Of a stretch of DNA of 64,000 nt, positions 18,546 through 28,201 are shown in pieces; position 1 is the stretch's first letter; every line of letters starts with the position of its first letter. A program made the translations under genes and the position numbers. Below the pieces are notes generated by a model, which did no database searches, was not told the DNA's origin, and saw nothing but the letters and a program-made list of their open reading frames with translations. The stretch is from Cryomorpha ignava (lineage in GTDB: Bacteria > Bacteroidota > Bacteroidia > Flavobacteriales_D > Cryomorphaceae), in NCBI RefSeq assembly GCF_010686655.1, contig NZ_JAAGVY010000001.1:186001-250000 (forward strand). The letters are read 5' to 3'.

Positions 18546-19253
18546 ATGGCTAACTCTTGGCAAAAATACTATTTTGGATGGTTGTCTGCTATAGAAACAC
18601 TTTTGTTTCCAATAAATTGCGCTGCCTGCGGCAATAGCCTTAATAACCAAGAAGATACCGTGTGTATTGCCTGTCTTTATAAGCTCCCTCGAACCAATTT
18701 CCACCGGGTAAAAGACAACCCGGTAGCTCAAAAATTCGACGGTAGAATGCCAATAAACGCCGGTTTTTCATTTTTGTTTTTTCATAAGGGAAATTTGGCT
18801 CAAATTCTACTTCACCAATTAAAATACAAAGATCGGGAAGATTTAGGCGAGCGATTGGGCGCTATGTTTGCAAAAGATTTAAAAGCTGATAATTACGACC
18901 TTCCCGATTTACTGATACCATTACCGCTTCACCCAGCCAAACTCGCTTTGCGTGGTTACAATCAATGCCACTCTATAGCCCTAGGCATGACAAAACATTT
19001 AGATATTGAAGTAGGCTATAATACCGTGGCGCGTGTAGTTGCCAACCCTACCCAAACACGAAAAGCGCGTTTTGACCGGTGGCTCAATGTGGCTCATATT
19101 TTTGAAGTCGCCGAACCTGAGAAGGTTCTTGGGCGACATATTTTATTGCTTGACGATGTGATTACTACAGGCTCTACACTCGAAGCTTGCGGACGATGCC
19201 TGCTGGAAGCCGGAGCCAGAGAAATAAGCATTGCTACGATTGCATCGGCTTAA
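18546..19253 (+). CDS. comF: ComF family phosphoribosyltransferase
   Basis: The 235-residue protein has an N-terminal zinc-finger-like CAACGNSL/CIAC pair and a C-terminal phosphoribosyltransferase fold. The PRPP loop is LLLDDVITTGSTL, and RGYNQ with its following helix is also typical. ComF homologues help natural transformation, taking incoming single-stranded DNA. No other competence gene is nearby. The msrC promoter lies inside its last 15 codons. Confidence 0.88.
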   Translation: MANSWQKYYFGWLSAIETLLFPINCAACGNSLNNQEDTVCIACLYKLPRTNFHRVKDNPVAQKFDGRMPINAGFSFLFFHKGNLAQILLHQLKYKDREDLGERLGAMFAKDLKADNYDLPDLLIPLPLHPAKLALRGYNQCHSIALGMTKHLDIEVGYNTVARVVANPTQTRKARFDRWLNVAHIFEVAEPEKVLGRHILLLDDVITTGSTLEACGRCLLEAGAREISIATIASA

Positions 19254-19267
19254 AACCGCTATCTTTG
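19240..19267 (+). promoter_or_regulatory. Promoter of the free-methionine sulfoxide reductase gene
   Basis: TTG (19240-19242), 17 bases, then TATCTTTG (19260-19267) is a full match to the Bacteroidota consensus. It overlaps the comF 3' end, and only five bases separate the box from the ATG at 19273, so the mRNA would be nearly leaderless. Confidence 0.72.
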
Positions 19268-19272
19268 CACCT

Positions 19273-19734
19273 ATGAATCGCAATTACGAAGACGTATTAA
19301 AACACGTAAAAGGTGTATTAGAAGGTGAGACTGACCTTACAGCCAATCTGGCCAATGTGGCGGCTATTCTAAAAATCCTTCCGGGATATTTCTGGGTGGG
19401 GTTTTACATAGTAAAGAATGGTGTGCTGGTTCTCGGTCCGTTTCAAGGCCCGGTAGCCTGTACCCGTATTGCTTTTGGAAAAGGTGTTTGCGGCACTGCA
19501 TGGAAAGAGAAACAATCAATTTTGGTGCCCGATGTAAATGAGTTTCCTGGCCATATCGCCTGCAATGCTTCTTCGCAATCTGAGCTGGTTGTACCCATAT
19601 TTGATGCAGATGGAAACGTGTTTATAATTCTCGATGCCGACAGTGATTCGCTGAATGCGTTTAACGAAAACGACCGTGATGCGCTTGAGCAGATAGCCTC
19701 ATTAATTACTGATTCAATAAAAATAGCAGTCTGA
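19273..19734 (+). CDS. msrC: Free methionine-(R)-sulfoxide reductase (GAF domain)
   Basis: This single GAF domain protein, 153 residues, reduces free Met-R-sulfoxide. The three family Cys residues are visible in GPVACTRIAFGKGVCGTAWK and HIACNASSQSELVVPIF. I start at 19273 (MNRNYEDV) because it fits the family and the promoter; an earlier in-frame start at 19231 lies inside comF and upstream of the -7 box. The stop overlaps the presumed start of the next gene by four bases (CTGA). Confidence 0.92.
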   Translation: MNRNYEDVLKHVKGVLEGETDLTANLANVAAILKILPGYFWVGFYIVKNGVLVLGPFQGPVACTRIAFGKGVCGTAWKEKQSILVPDVNEFPGHIACNASSQSELVVPIFDADGNVFIILDADSDSLNAFNENDRDALEQIASLITDSIKIAV

Positions 19735-21365
19735 GAGCGGTCATTTTCATATTCCTGATCTTTTTGGGTATTGGTTGCGCCCGGCAATCATCTCCTTCGG
19801 GTGGCGATAAGGATGAACAACCCCCACAGATTGTGTACTATCAACCGCCCCTTTTTACTACAGAGTTTGACAGCTATGGCTTCGAAATGGAATTTGATGA
19901 ATATATAAGGGTGAACGGTTATAGCTCGCAACTAATAGTGTCGCCCCCACTAAAAAAATTGCCGGAGTACTCGCTGCGCGGAAAGAAACTGATTATTACT
20001 TGGACAGACACCCTTTTACCAAATACCACTTATCAGTTTAACTTCGGACAGTCAGTTGTAGATGTTAACGAAGGAAATGTAAATACCGATTTAATTTACG
20101 TTTTTTCTACAGGCGATTATATCGATTCCCTTTCTATTTCGGGAAAGGTAGTGAGCGCAAAAACCAATGTACCATTGCCAGCGGCGGCTGTACTCATTTA
20201 TCGTGCTGAAGCCGATAGCCTTCCAACCACTAGCCCTCCCGATTATTTTACCCTCACAGATGCAAGTGGCAATTTCAAAATCAAGTATTTGCCGGAAGGT
20301 GATTTTAAAATCTTTGCACTGAAAGAAGAAAACAGCAACTATATTTACAATGGCCCTCCTGAACAAATCGGGTTTTACGACGGAAGGGTTTTTAGCTCGC
20401 TAAACGATTCTACTGATATAATCTTGCTACCGGCATTTATTGAAAAAGATACAACGCAATATATTGCTTCTCAAAAATCAACAGATTACGGGTACTATGA
20501 AATTGCTTTTAATACCTCTACCATAAATCCCGACGTACAATTTTACGACGTAGAAACCGATAAAAAACTGGAAGCGGTGAGCCAAATCAACATTGCCAAA
20601 GACACTATAAAAAGTTGGGTCAGCCTTCCCGATCGCGACAATTTTGAAGAGGCTGTAGTTTATATTCGCGACGATACAACCTTTGCAGATACGGCATTTT
20701 GGTATTTCGAAACCAACCCGAAATACAAGGAAAAAGCCGAATTGAAAATTAGCTCAAATACTACTGCCAATAAGCTTGATCTCGAAAAATCGCTTACACT
20801 TGACTTTAGCAATCCGATTGTAGATTTAGATACATCGCTCGTTTACTTTATGGAAGATAGCGTTCAGATTTTTCCGACTGAATTTAAACGGTTGAACTTA
20901 AACCGACAAATTTCTGTTTCTTACCCTTATAAAGCTTCCTCCAAATATATTTTCAATGCCAAGCCGGGTGCTTTTGTAGATGTGTTTGGTATCTATAGCG
21001 ATACCGTTTCTATTTCGTTTAACCTCCGCGATTCGGAATTTTACGGAAGCTTATCAATAGCTATTTCGGCTGCGGAAAAAAACGATGAAAATGAAAATAA
21101 AATCCTTCAGGTTCTGGATGATCAAGGCAAAATTATTGCCGAAAGGACTTATACAAAAAATCTAGAAACTACCTTTCTGCGCATGATTCCCGGAAAATAT
21201 AAACTACAAGTGATTTTTGATGAAAATGACAACGGGAAATGGGATACAGGAGTTTACCGTAACAAAATACAGCCGGAGCGTTTGAGTTTTTATCCTGAAG
21301 AAATTGAAGTGCGCAGTAACTGGGAATTTGAAGTAGAGTGGACTCCCACTACACCGTTTGACTAA
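19731..21365 (+). CDS. Ig-like domain lipoprotein, probable CTG start
   Basis: The protein has about 544 residues. It begins with a short hydrophobic signal (AVIFIFLIFLGIGC) and lipobox, then an SbsA-type Ig-like domain (FDEYIRVNGYSSQLIVSPP, TTYQFNFGQSVVDVNEGN), a carboxypeptidase-regulatory-like segment (SISGKVVSAKTNVPLPAAAV) and a beta-rich remainder. No ATG, GTG or TTG precedes the signal peptide; TTG 19764 would delete it. CTG at 19731 overlaps the msrC stop as CTGA and restores a normal lipoprotein signal, so I take it as the start. Function unknown; it should be an outer-membrane lipoprotein. Confidence 0.78.
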   Translation: MRAVIFIFLIFLGIGCARQSSPSGGDKDEQPPQIVYYQPPLFTTEFDSYGFEMEFDEYIRVNGYSSQLIVSPPLKKLPEYSLRGKKLIITWTDTLLPNTTYQFNFGQSVVDVNEGNVNTDLIYVFSTGDYIDSLSISGKVVSAKTNVPLPAAAVLIYRAEADSLPTTSPPDYFTLTDASGNFKIKYLPEGDFKIFALKEENSNYIYNGPPEQIGFYDGRVFSSLNDSTDIILLPAFIEKDTTQYIASQKSTDYGYYEIAFNTSTINPDVQFYDVETDKKLEAVSQINIAKDTIKSWVSLPDRDNFEEAVVYIRDDTTFADTAFWYFETNPKYKEKAELKISSNTTANKLDLEKSLTLDFSNPIVDLDTSLVYFMEDSVQIFPTEFKRLNLNRQISVSYPYKASSKYIFNAKPGAFVDVFGIYSDTVSISFNLRDSEFYGSLSIAISAAEKNDENENKILQVLDDQGKIIAERTYTKNLETTFLRMIPGKYKLQVIFDENDNGKWDTGVYRNKIQPERLSFYPEEIEVRSNWEFEVEWTPTTPFD

Positions 21366-22141
21366 ATCTCGAGGTCGAAACGGTCTGAATCCATGAACAC
21401 CGGAAATTTCTTTCGGAAATCTTCTAGCGATTCCAGATTTAAGATTGCAGTAATCCATCCGTCACTCTCATCATTTTCCGCGGTAAGCGCATCCCCCTTA
21501 GGGTCTATTACTATTGAATGACCATTATAGGAAATTCCTTTTCCGTCACTTCCTATTCTGTTTACACCTATTACGTAGCACTGATTTTCAATAGCTCGGG
21601 CACGCAAAAGTTTATCCCATGCAGAAACGCGCGCTTCGGGCCAATTGGCCACATATATTTGCAAATCAAATTTATTGCTCCTACTCCATACCGGAAAACG
21701 CAGATCGTAGCATACACGCGGCATAATGCGCCAGCCTTTAAAATTAATTTCGGGGCGTTTTGTTCCGGGCGAAAAAGTATGGTGTTCCTCGGCCATTCTA
21801 AAAAGGTGCCGCTTGTCGTAATAGATTAAAACCTCTCCATTTTCAGCCCAGATAAACCGGTTGTAAAACCGATCTTTTTCTGTAATTATCAAGCTCGCAC
21901 AAATTGCAGATTCTATTTCAATTGATTTATTTTTCAGCCATTTTACGGATTCACCGCCCATCTCTTCGGCTACTTCTACAGCATTCATTGTAAAACCGGT
22001 ATTAAACATTTCGGGAAGCACTACAATATCAACCGGCATCGCTAACTTGGAAAACGCATTATCATAATTCTCCAAATTCTTCTGCGCGTTTTCCCACGCA
22101 ATTTCGGTTTGCAATACAGCAACTTTCAGCTCTGTAGTCAT
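21362..22141 (-). CDS. Omega-amidase / nitrilase family hydrolase (YafV-like)
   Basis: The 259-residue C-N hydrolase has the catalytic triad visible: Glu in VVLPEMFNTGF, Lys in YDKRHLF and Cys in MPRVCYDLRFPVW. YafV-type enzymes hydrolyse alpha-ketoglutaramate or alpha-ketosuccinamate. The gene overlaps the upstream aminotransferase by four bases. The pair fits a transamination/omega-amidase route in methionine salvage, where the aminotransferase uses glutamine as donor. Convergent with the Ig-like lipoprotein (four-base overlap). Confidence 0.9.
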   Translation of the reverse strand: MTTELKVAVLQTEIAWENAQKNLENYDNAFSKLAMPVDIVVLPEMFNTGFTMNAVEVAEEMGGESVKWLKNKSIEIESAICASLIITEKDRFYNRFIWAENGEVLIYYDKRHLFRMAEEHHTFSPGTKRPEINFKGWRIMPRVCYDLRFPVWSRSNKFDLQIYVANWPEARVSAWDKLLRARAIENQCYVIGVNRIGSDGKGISYNGHSIVIDPKGDALTAENDESDGWITAILNLESLEDFRKKFPVFMDSDRFDLEI

Positions 22142-23295
22142 ATTTTATTGAGTAATTCCGCAGCCTTTAGCAGGGTATCATCGCTCTTAGCGAAACAAAA
22201 ACGCAACACTTGCTGGTCAAGCGGTTGGTGATAAAAAACCGATACAGGAATTGAGGCTACTCCATGCTTTTTGGTAACCAGCTCTGCAAATTGAACCTCT
22301 TTCTTTTTAGAAATTGCGGTATAGCTCAAAAGCTGAAAATATGTGCCCTGCGCTTTTGGAATTGCCGAAAACCGTGAAGGTGCAATCGCCTCTAGAAACA
22401 AATCACGCTTTTGCTGATATATTGCCGCCAGATTCTGATAACGCGTCGGATTTTCGAGATAATCTGCCAGCGCATATTGTATTGGCGTATTCACAGAAAA
22501 CACCAGATATTGATGAACTTTTCTAAACTCAGTCATTAAGTTTTCAGGGCCGTATATATAGCCCATTTTCCAACCCGTAGCGTGAAATGTCTTTCCAAAA
22601 CTCGCAACAATAAGCGACCTTTTGGCAAGCTCGTTATATCGCGCTGCACTGTAATGAGTGGCGTCATCAAAAACAATATGTTCGTACACCTCATCGCTTA
22701 ATACCAGCGCATCACTGTCCACTGCAAGCTTTTCCAGTTCGCGCATATCTGAGTCGCTCCAAATTGTACCCGATGGGTTATGCGGTGTATTTATGATTAT
22801 CAACTTCGTTTTACGCGTTACTAGCTTTCTTACTTCCTCCCAGTTTACTTTGTAATTAGGTCCCTTCATTTGTACATAAACCGGCTTTCCGTGGTTTAGC
22901 AAAATAGGTGGCACATAGCAATCATAAGCTGGTGTAAACACGATTACTTCATCTTCATCTTTAACAAGGGCGGTAATTGCTGTATAAATGGCCTGTGTGG
23001 CTCCTGCCGTAACCGTAATTTCTGTATCGGGATTGTATTTGCGCCCGTAAGTATTTTCAATTTTTTGAGCAATAGCATTTCTCAAAGCCGGCACACCCTG
23101 CATAGGTGCATACTGGTTATTACCCGCCTGCATATGTTTCGTAACCAACCTAATTATCTCAGGATCAATAGCAAAATCAGGAAAACCCTGCGCCAGATTA
23201 ATGGCATTAAAGTCGGTCGCCATTTTACTCATAATGGTGAAAATGGTCGTACCGACTTGCGGTAATTTAGAAGATATAGCTACAGGAGAAATCAT
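22138..23295 (-). CDS. Methionine/glutamine-type PLP aminotransferase (YbdL-like)
   Basis: This fold-type I PLP aminotransferase has 385 residues. NLAQGFPDF, the ITVTAGATQAIYTA loop, NTPHNPSGTIW, and the PLP lysine in SFGKTFHATGWKMGY are clear. It is closest in style to YbdL/kynurenine-glutamine transaminase enzymes acting on methionine and its keto acid. Translational coupling to the omega-amidase supports a role in recycling 4-methylthio-2-oxobutanoate. Confidence 0.92.
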   Translation of the reverse strand: MISPVAISSKLPQVGTTIFTIMSKMATDFNAINLAQGFPDFAIDPEIIRLVTKHMQAGNNQYAPMQGVPALRNAIAQKIENTYGRKYNPDTEITVTAGATQAIYTAITALVKDEDEVIVFTPAYDCYVPPILLNHGKPVYVQMKGPNYKVNWEEVRKLVTRKTKLIIINTPHNPSGTIWSDSDMRELEKLAVDSDALVLSDEVYEHIVFDDATHYSAARYNELAKRSLIVASFGKTFHATGWKMGYIYGPENLMTEFRKVHQYLVFSVNTPIQYALADYLENPTRYQNLAAIYQQKRDLFLEAIAPSRFSAIPKAQGTYFQLLSYTAISKKKEVQFAELVTKKHGVASIPVSVFYHQPLDQQVLRFCFAKSDDTLLKAAELLNKI

Positions 23296-23348
23296 TTATA
23301 AAGATTAAAGCTCGGCAAAAATAGAAAAGACCGATTGAATAGCGCAGT

Positions 23349-26300
23349 TTAATTTGATAATCTGCCAGCCACTATGCATGGTAATTTGATAGTTTCGGTG
23401 TTGCCTTCCAAATTGAACAGCGTGATGACATAAATATGTGGCCCAATTCGGGCTTTCATGCCATCGTCTGTTACCCCGTTCCATGAGATAGTGCCCGAGG
23501 TAGCGAGCAGCAGATTGTTTTCTAATGTTTTTAAAAGCCGTCCCCTGCGATCGTAAATTTCTATTGTAGCCACGTATCCGGGAGCTTCCAGCTTATAATT
23601 CAAATTCAGGATGTCCTGATAGCCATCATTATCGGGTGAAAATATTTCGTTATCAAATTCAAAATTGGTTCGTGCCGTCCCTTCGACGCTATACTGAGAA
23701 TTGAGATACCCTGGCGTCGCAAAACCCACTGTTTCAGCCGCTGATGTCCAGTTACCTGAATCGTTCGTTGGACTGGAAAAATTCATCCGCTCAAGCGACA
23801 CGCCTTTAAATGTGTTGAGTAACGAAAAATGATACGATTCCAGATAGTCGAATTGGTCTATCACATTTTCATCAGCGTCAAGAAGAATTACCGATCCCGA
23901 GCCGTTGTTGTAGGATGGCACATCCATTTTGAAGTAATTTTCCGGTTTCCCGAAAGGGTATTCCTGAGCAATATTTGAAGGGCTCGCGGTAAAGACAATG
24001 TATTCGTCAGGGAATATTAGCACAGGATTTGGGGTGATCTCGCGGGTTGTGGCGCTTTGATTTTGAAGTGCCCAGTTTTGCAAACTGATAATTTTATCGC
24101 TCACATTTACAACTTCCACAAAGTCAGAACCGCCTGTTTGCGGATAAAAAAGAACTTCATTAATCAAGAGATCTCCCGGGGTGGCTTCTTGCGGAAGTCC
24201 GAAATACAAAGTTTCCGTTTCCATGCTTTCATTGCTCACACAATCTGCAATACCCGATAGGGAAACAGAGTAGGTAATAGCGGCTTGTATATTTTCGGCC
24301 AGTTGAATGTTTATTGCATTATAGTCGGGAGCTATCGCCTCGACCGATAAAATTGACAATTCGGGAATTATTGAAATTGCAGCCATAATTACACTCAACT
24401 CGTCGATGGTTTCTGAAAAGCGTATTTGAATTTGGGTAGAATCCTGCACAAAAATCGTGATTGCCTTGGGTGGTGATGTATCTGGCGTATTGTCGATAAC
24501 TGAATTTTCTGCTTCCGGAGTTCCGCCCTGCGGGTCGATCGATGCCTTCCAATTAGCGCCAGCTCTGCACGGTTCCTCTAAGTTTATTCGCTCTAAGCTA
24601 TAACCGCCGTCTTGCTTATCTGTATCTCGATACCAATCCATGCGGTAGTTTGCGCGGTCTATTTCTTCATTATTTGCATTATAAAGCGACAAATCCCTTC
24701 CTCCATTAGTGAAATAAGTTGTTCCCAAATCAGTCAATATATACGCATCGGGATAGTTAATAAAGTCGAGAGCCAAATCTTCGTCAATACAGAGCAAATA
24801 CGCACCCGGCAAGAGAATACGCGATTCAGAAAAGACTTTATCATTCAACCTAATACCTGCAATTTCAAGTATTTTGTCGCTGGCGTTGTAAAGCTCAAAA
24901 TATTCGCCTTCCGGCAAACCGACAGAGGGACTTGGATCTGCCATTATTTCTGAAATCAGCAGGTCATATTCTTCGGGCTGCTGGCCAAGGAAAATTTCAA
25001 TGGTGGTGTTTTGAGCAATTAAGTTTCCGCTGCAATCAGTGATGTTACTAATCGACAAAATGTAAGAAACGCCTGTTTCAAGAGGCATATTCAATTCAAC
25101 TTGAACCGCTTCAAAATTTGGCAAAACGGTAATTCCGGCATTTTCAATTCCTTCATTCCATGAGTAAGAACCATTTACAAGACTTGTGGCGTCCATGCTT
25201 TCGCTGAAATTGATCTGAAGCACCTGATTTGTAATAAGTTGAAACGATGAAATTGATGGAGAGCTTGTATCGGGCGTTTCGTCAAAAATAGAGTTTTGGG
25301 CCCCGGGTGTACCTCCGGTTTCATTATTAGAACCGCTCCAATTGTTTTTTCCCGAGCACTCTGTATATGGATTAATCAATTCGATGGAATAGCCGCCATC
25401 TTTTTTAACCGGATCGTTATACCACGAATCGGTGTAAGACACAATGTCGATTATCACGCCCTGTGGATTGAGCAAAGTCAGGCTGTCTGCAGCATTTGAT
25501 AAAGCAGTAAAAGAAGGAATTCCAATAACTGTTCCGTACTGTTCAAACAGTTCTGCATTTGCGGCATCGCAAAGAATTACAAATTCGCCTGGAAATAATA
25601 CTGCAGAAGTAAGAGTTTTAGCTGTTGTGGAGTTGACTAAAGTCCAATTGGCAAGATCAAAAATACCATCGCTGGCATTAAAAATTTCTAGATATTCCCC
25701 ATCCGGCAAGCCGATAACCGGAGTTGGATCTGCAAATAATTCATTGAAAACAACATCTTTATAATTTGAAGCATCGGGAGTGAAATAAAGAATGTCGATG
25801 GTTTGGGTGCCCATGGGATTGCCCGCGAGATCTTCTACATTGGTAACATGTACAGGGACAACAGTTCCGTTTGGAATGGGATTATCGATCGTAAGGGTAA
25901 CAATTGTGGGATCGGTGCCGCTCAGCTCCGCAGCAGAAACAGTAGAAAAAACACCGTTAAGCTGATAATTCCCGGCGTCTTCGGCTGTGGTTTGATCTAG
26001 CGCTTCGCTAAAAGAGAGTTCAAATTCTGTAGAAGAATTTGCTACTCCCCCGATTATTACAGGTGGAGTTTCGTCTACCGGAATAGGTGCGACGCTGAAA
26101 TTATCGAAAAAATGTTTGTTCACAAAGGTGGGAGAGCTCGCCTGCTCGATAAAAACACCAAAATCCGTTGTTGAAGTAATCTCATTGTCAACAACAGTTC
26201 CGCCAGAAACAAAAGTTCCGGTTTGATTCTTATCATAAAAAACACTCCATTCCCCATCGGATGTGCGCGTAACCCGTAAATCGAAAATATTGTTTGAGCT

Positions 26301-26735
26301 GCTATTCACAATTCCATCTTCACCATCAATTATAATTGTGTTAGCCCCAGCACTTCTCTTAAAAAGTGAAATTTCATCAGGTGTTCCACCAATGCGAATA
26401 AAATAACCATTTTGTACCGCAGTTAAATCGCTATTGTCGGCTACAAGATAGACATCTGCGTAATTTGACCCTGATGTGGAAAAAGCCAGTTTGATATAAA
26501 ACTCCCACTGCACATCATCCATAAAGGCATTGGGCGTACTTAAATAATAATCTGCAGCTCCAGGGCTATTGCTCCTTAAAACTTCATCTTCGATAACAAA
26601 AACTGCTACATTGCCAGTCCAGGTAGGACTATTTGTAAAATCGCCATCTGAGAAATCATCAAATACCTGACTGTATCCGGCTAAATGAGCTAAAATTATA
26701 GTGGCAAATAGAAAAATAAACTTACTTGACTTCAT
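23349..26735 (-). CDS. Secreted lamin-tail domain protein with gliding-type C-terminal domain
   Basis: The protein has 1128 residues: signal peptide, an N-terminal concanavalin-like region (DDFSDGDFTN...), then alternating SbsA-like Ig domains and three lamin-tail (LTD) domains. The LTD starts read VVFNELFADPTP, LLISEIMADPSPS and LLINEVLFYPQTG, at about residues 335, 600 and 850. The C-terminal domain begins FSPDNDGYQDILNLNYKL and resembles the CHU_C/FlgD-type domain used for type IX secretion. It is probably exported to the cell surface. Repeats of GLPDGEYLEIFNASD/GLPEGEYFELYNASD show internal duplication. No operon partner. Confidence 0.85.
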   Translation of the reverse strand: MKSSKFIFLFATIILAHLAGYSQVFDDFSDGDFTNSPTWTGNVAVFVIEDEVLRSNSPGAADYYLSTPNAFMDDVQWEFYIKLAFSTSGSNYADVYLVADNSDLTAVQNGYFIRIGGTPDEISLFKRSAGANTIIIDGEDGIVNSSSNNIFDLRVTRTSDGEWSVFYDKNQTGTFVSGGTVVDNEITSTTDFGVFIEQASSPTFVNKHFFDNFSVAPIPVDETPPVIIGGVANSSTEFELSFSEALDQTTAEDAGNYQLNGVFSTVSAAELSGTDPTIVTLTIDNPIPNGTVVPVHVTNVEDLAGNPMGTQTIDILYFTPDASNYKDVVFNELFADPTPVIGLPDGEYLEIFNASDGIFDLANWTLVNSTTAKTLTSAVLFPGEFVILCDAANAELFEQYGTVIGIPSFTALSNAADSLTLLNPQGVIIDIVSYTDSWYNDPVKKDGGYSIELINPYTECSGKNNWSGSNNETGGTPGAQNSIFDETPDTSSPSISSFQLITNQVLQINFSESMDATSLVNGSYSWNEGIENAGITVLPNFEAVQVELNMPLETGVSYILSISNITDCSGNLIAQNTTIEIFLGQQPEEYDLLISEIMADPSPSVGLPEGEYFELYNASDKILEIAGIRLNDKVFSESRILLPGAYLLCIDEDLALDFINYPDAYILTDLGTTYFTNGGRDLSLYNANNEEIDRANYRMDWYRDTDKQDGGYSLERINLEEPCRAGANWKASIDPQGGTPEAENSVIDNTPDTSPPKAITIFVQDSTQIQIRFSETIDELSVIMAAISIIPELSILSVEAIAPDYNAINIQLAENIQAAITYSVSLSGIADCVSNESMETETLYFGLPQEATPGDLLINEVLFYPQTGGSDFVEVVNVSDKIISLQNWALQNQSATTREITPNPVLIFPDEYIVFTASPSNIAQEYPFGKPENYFKMDVPSYNNGSGSVILLDADENVIDQFDYLESYHFSLLNTFKGVSLERMNFSSPTNDSGNWTSAAETVGFATPGYLNSQYSVEGTARTNFEFDNEIFSPDNDGYQDILNLNYKLEAPGYVATIEIYDRRGRLLKTLENNLLLATSGTISWNGVTDDGMKARIGPHIYVITLFNLEGNTETIKLPCIVAGRLSN

Positions 26736-26803
26736 TCATTTATTAAGCTTGGTTCGAAATATAGTATTTTTGCCCCGAACTGATTTATTTCAAAATAAAA
26801 ATT

Positions 26804-27784
26804 ATGCGCGTAGCGGTAATCGGCGCCACCGGAATGGTTGGCAATATAATGCTAAAAGTATTAAAAGAACGCAAATTTCCGGCAGATGAAATCATTGCGG
26901 TCGCTTCCGAGCGATCGGCTGGGCTGGAAAAAGAGATAAACGGCAAGGTTTATAAGATTATGGGAATGGCAGAAGCTATCGCTCAAAAGCCGGATATTGC
27001 TCTTTTTTCGGCAGGTGGTGCGACCAGTTTGGAATTCGCTCCACAATTTGCCGCGGTGGGCACCACGGTTATAGACAACTCTTCCGCTTGGCGCATGTCG
27101 CCTGACCACAAACTAATCGTTCCCGAAATTAACGGCAATACGCTTACCAAGGACGATAAGATTATTGCCAATCCAAATTGCTCAACCATTCAGCTGGTAG
27201 TGACATTGGCACCACTTCACCGCAAATATGGAATTAAAAGGGTGGTTGTTTCCACATACCAATCTGTATCAGGAACCGGAGTAAATGCTGTAAGACAAAT
27301 GCTTGCAGAGCGAAGAGGCGAGCAAGCCGAGATGGTTTATCCCTACCCGATTGATCTAAACTGCATTCCGCATTGCGATGTATTTGAAGAAAACGGGTAT
27401 ACCAAAGAAGAAATGAAACTTACCAACGAGACAAAGAAAATTCTTGATAGGGCGATTGATGTTACCGCAACTGCAGTGCGTGTACCGGTGGTTGGTGGCC
27501 ATTCTGAATCGGTTAATATTTCCTTCGAAAACGATTTTGATTTGGGAGAGTTGCGCAAGCTATTGCACGATACACCGGGCATTGTACTTCAAGATAATCC
27601 AGATGTAAACAGCTACCCCATGCCGCGCTATGCACATGAGCGAGATGAGGTTTTTGTGGGTAGAATCAGACGTGACTTTTCGCAACCCAAGAGTGTGAAT
27701 TTGTGGATTGTTGCGGATAATTTGAGAAAAGGAGCTGCTACAAATGCAGTGCAGATTGCTGAGATTGTGGCGGGGTTGAAGTGA
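26804..27784 (+). CDS. asd: Aspartate-semialdehyde dehydrogenase
   Basis: Asd reduces aspartyl phosphate to the semialdehyde for lysine, threonine, methionine and diaminopimelate. The 326 residues show the NADP loop VIGATGMVG, the catalytic Cys in ANPNCSTIQLVV, and the conserved VPVVGGHSESVN with its His. The ending DNLRKGAATNAVQIAEIVAGLK is canonical. A diverged second copy of this 3' tail sits about 1 kb downstream (28798-28869), which marks an insertion or exchange at the asd end. TATTTTTG about 30 bases upstream of the ATG may be the -7 box. Confidence 0.97.
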   Translation: MRVAVIGATGMVGNIMLKVLKERKFPADEIIAVASERSAGLEKEINGKVYKIMGMAEAIAQKPDIALFSAGGATSLEFAPQFAAVGTTVIDNSSAWRMSPDHKLIVPEINGNTLTKDDKIIANPNCSTIQLVVTLAPLHRKYGIKRVVVSTYQSVSGTGVNAVRQMLAERRGEQAEMVYPYPIDLNCIPHCDVFEENGYTKEEMKLTNETKKILDRAIDVTATAVRVPVVGGHSESVNISFENDFDLGELRKLLHDTPGIVLQDNPDVNSYPMPRYAHERDEVFVGRIRRDFSQPKSVNLWIVADNLRKGAATNAVQIAEIVAGLK

Positions 27785-27841
27785 TGATCACAAATACATT
27801 TTAAAATCCGATCACTCTATAATTTCAAGCTCTTCAATTCT

Positions 27842-28201
27842 TTACTTTTTATCCCGACCCTTCTTATACACATCGAGTGGTTCATTTGCAATGATCTCCA
27901 GATTACTGAAAAGTACCTCATGTAAAGCTTCAATATTTCGGTGAAAACTGTCAGGCAGCCTTGCCCAGTCAAACAGTTCAACTACAATAGGGATATTGCT
28001 AAACTGAATTTTTTCTTTCAAATCCATAAAGTCCTCTACAGGCAATTTTTCGAGTTGCGGAGTTCGGATTACTAAATCTAAATCGCTTCCCTCATGGGCG
28101 GTACCGTTTACACGACTCCCATGCGCCCACACTTCAATGGGGATATTAATCGATGAAAATATCTCTATTAAGGCTTGTCTATCTTTATCTCTTAGAAGCA
28201 T
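27842..28201 (-). CDS. mntA: MntA-type nucleotidyltransferase antitoxin
   Basis: The 119-residue protein is a minimal nucleotidyltransferase. The motif GS-x10-DxD is seen in AHGSRVNGTAHEGSDLDLVI. In MntA/HepT pairs this enzyme AMPylates the HEPN toxin to silence it. I start at 28201 (MLLRDKDRQA), which overlaps the HEPN gene end by 17 bases; a longer frame to 28345 lies wholly within the HEPN gene. The antitoxin looks intact even though the upstream toxin frame is broken. Confidence 0.87.
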   Translation of the reverse strand: MLLRDKDRQALIEIFSSINIPIEVWAHGSRVNGTAHEGSDLDLVIRTPQLEKLPVEDFMDLKEKIQFSNIPIVVELFDWARLPDSFHRNIEALHEVLFSNLEIIANEPLDVYKKGRDKK

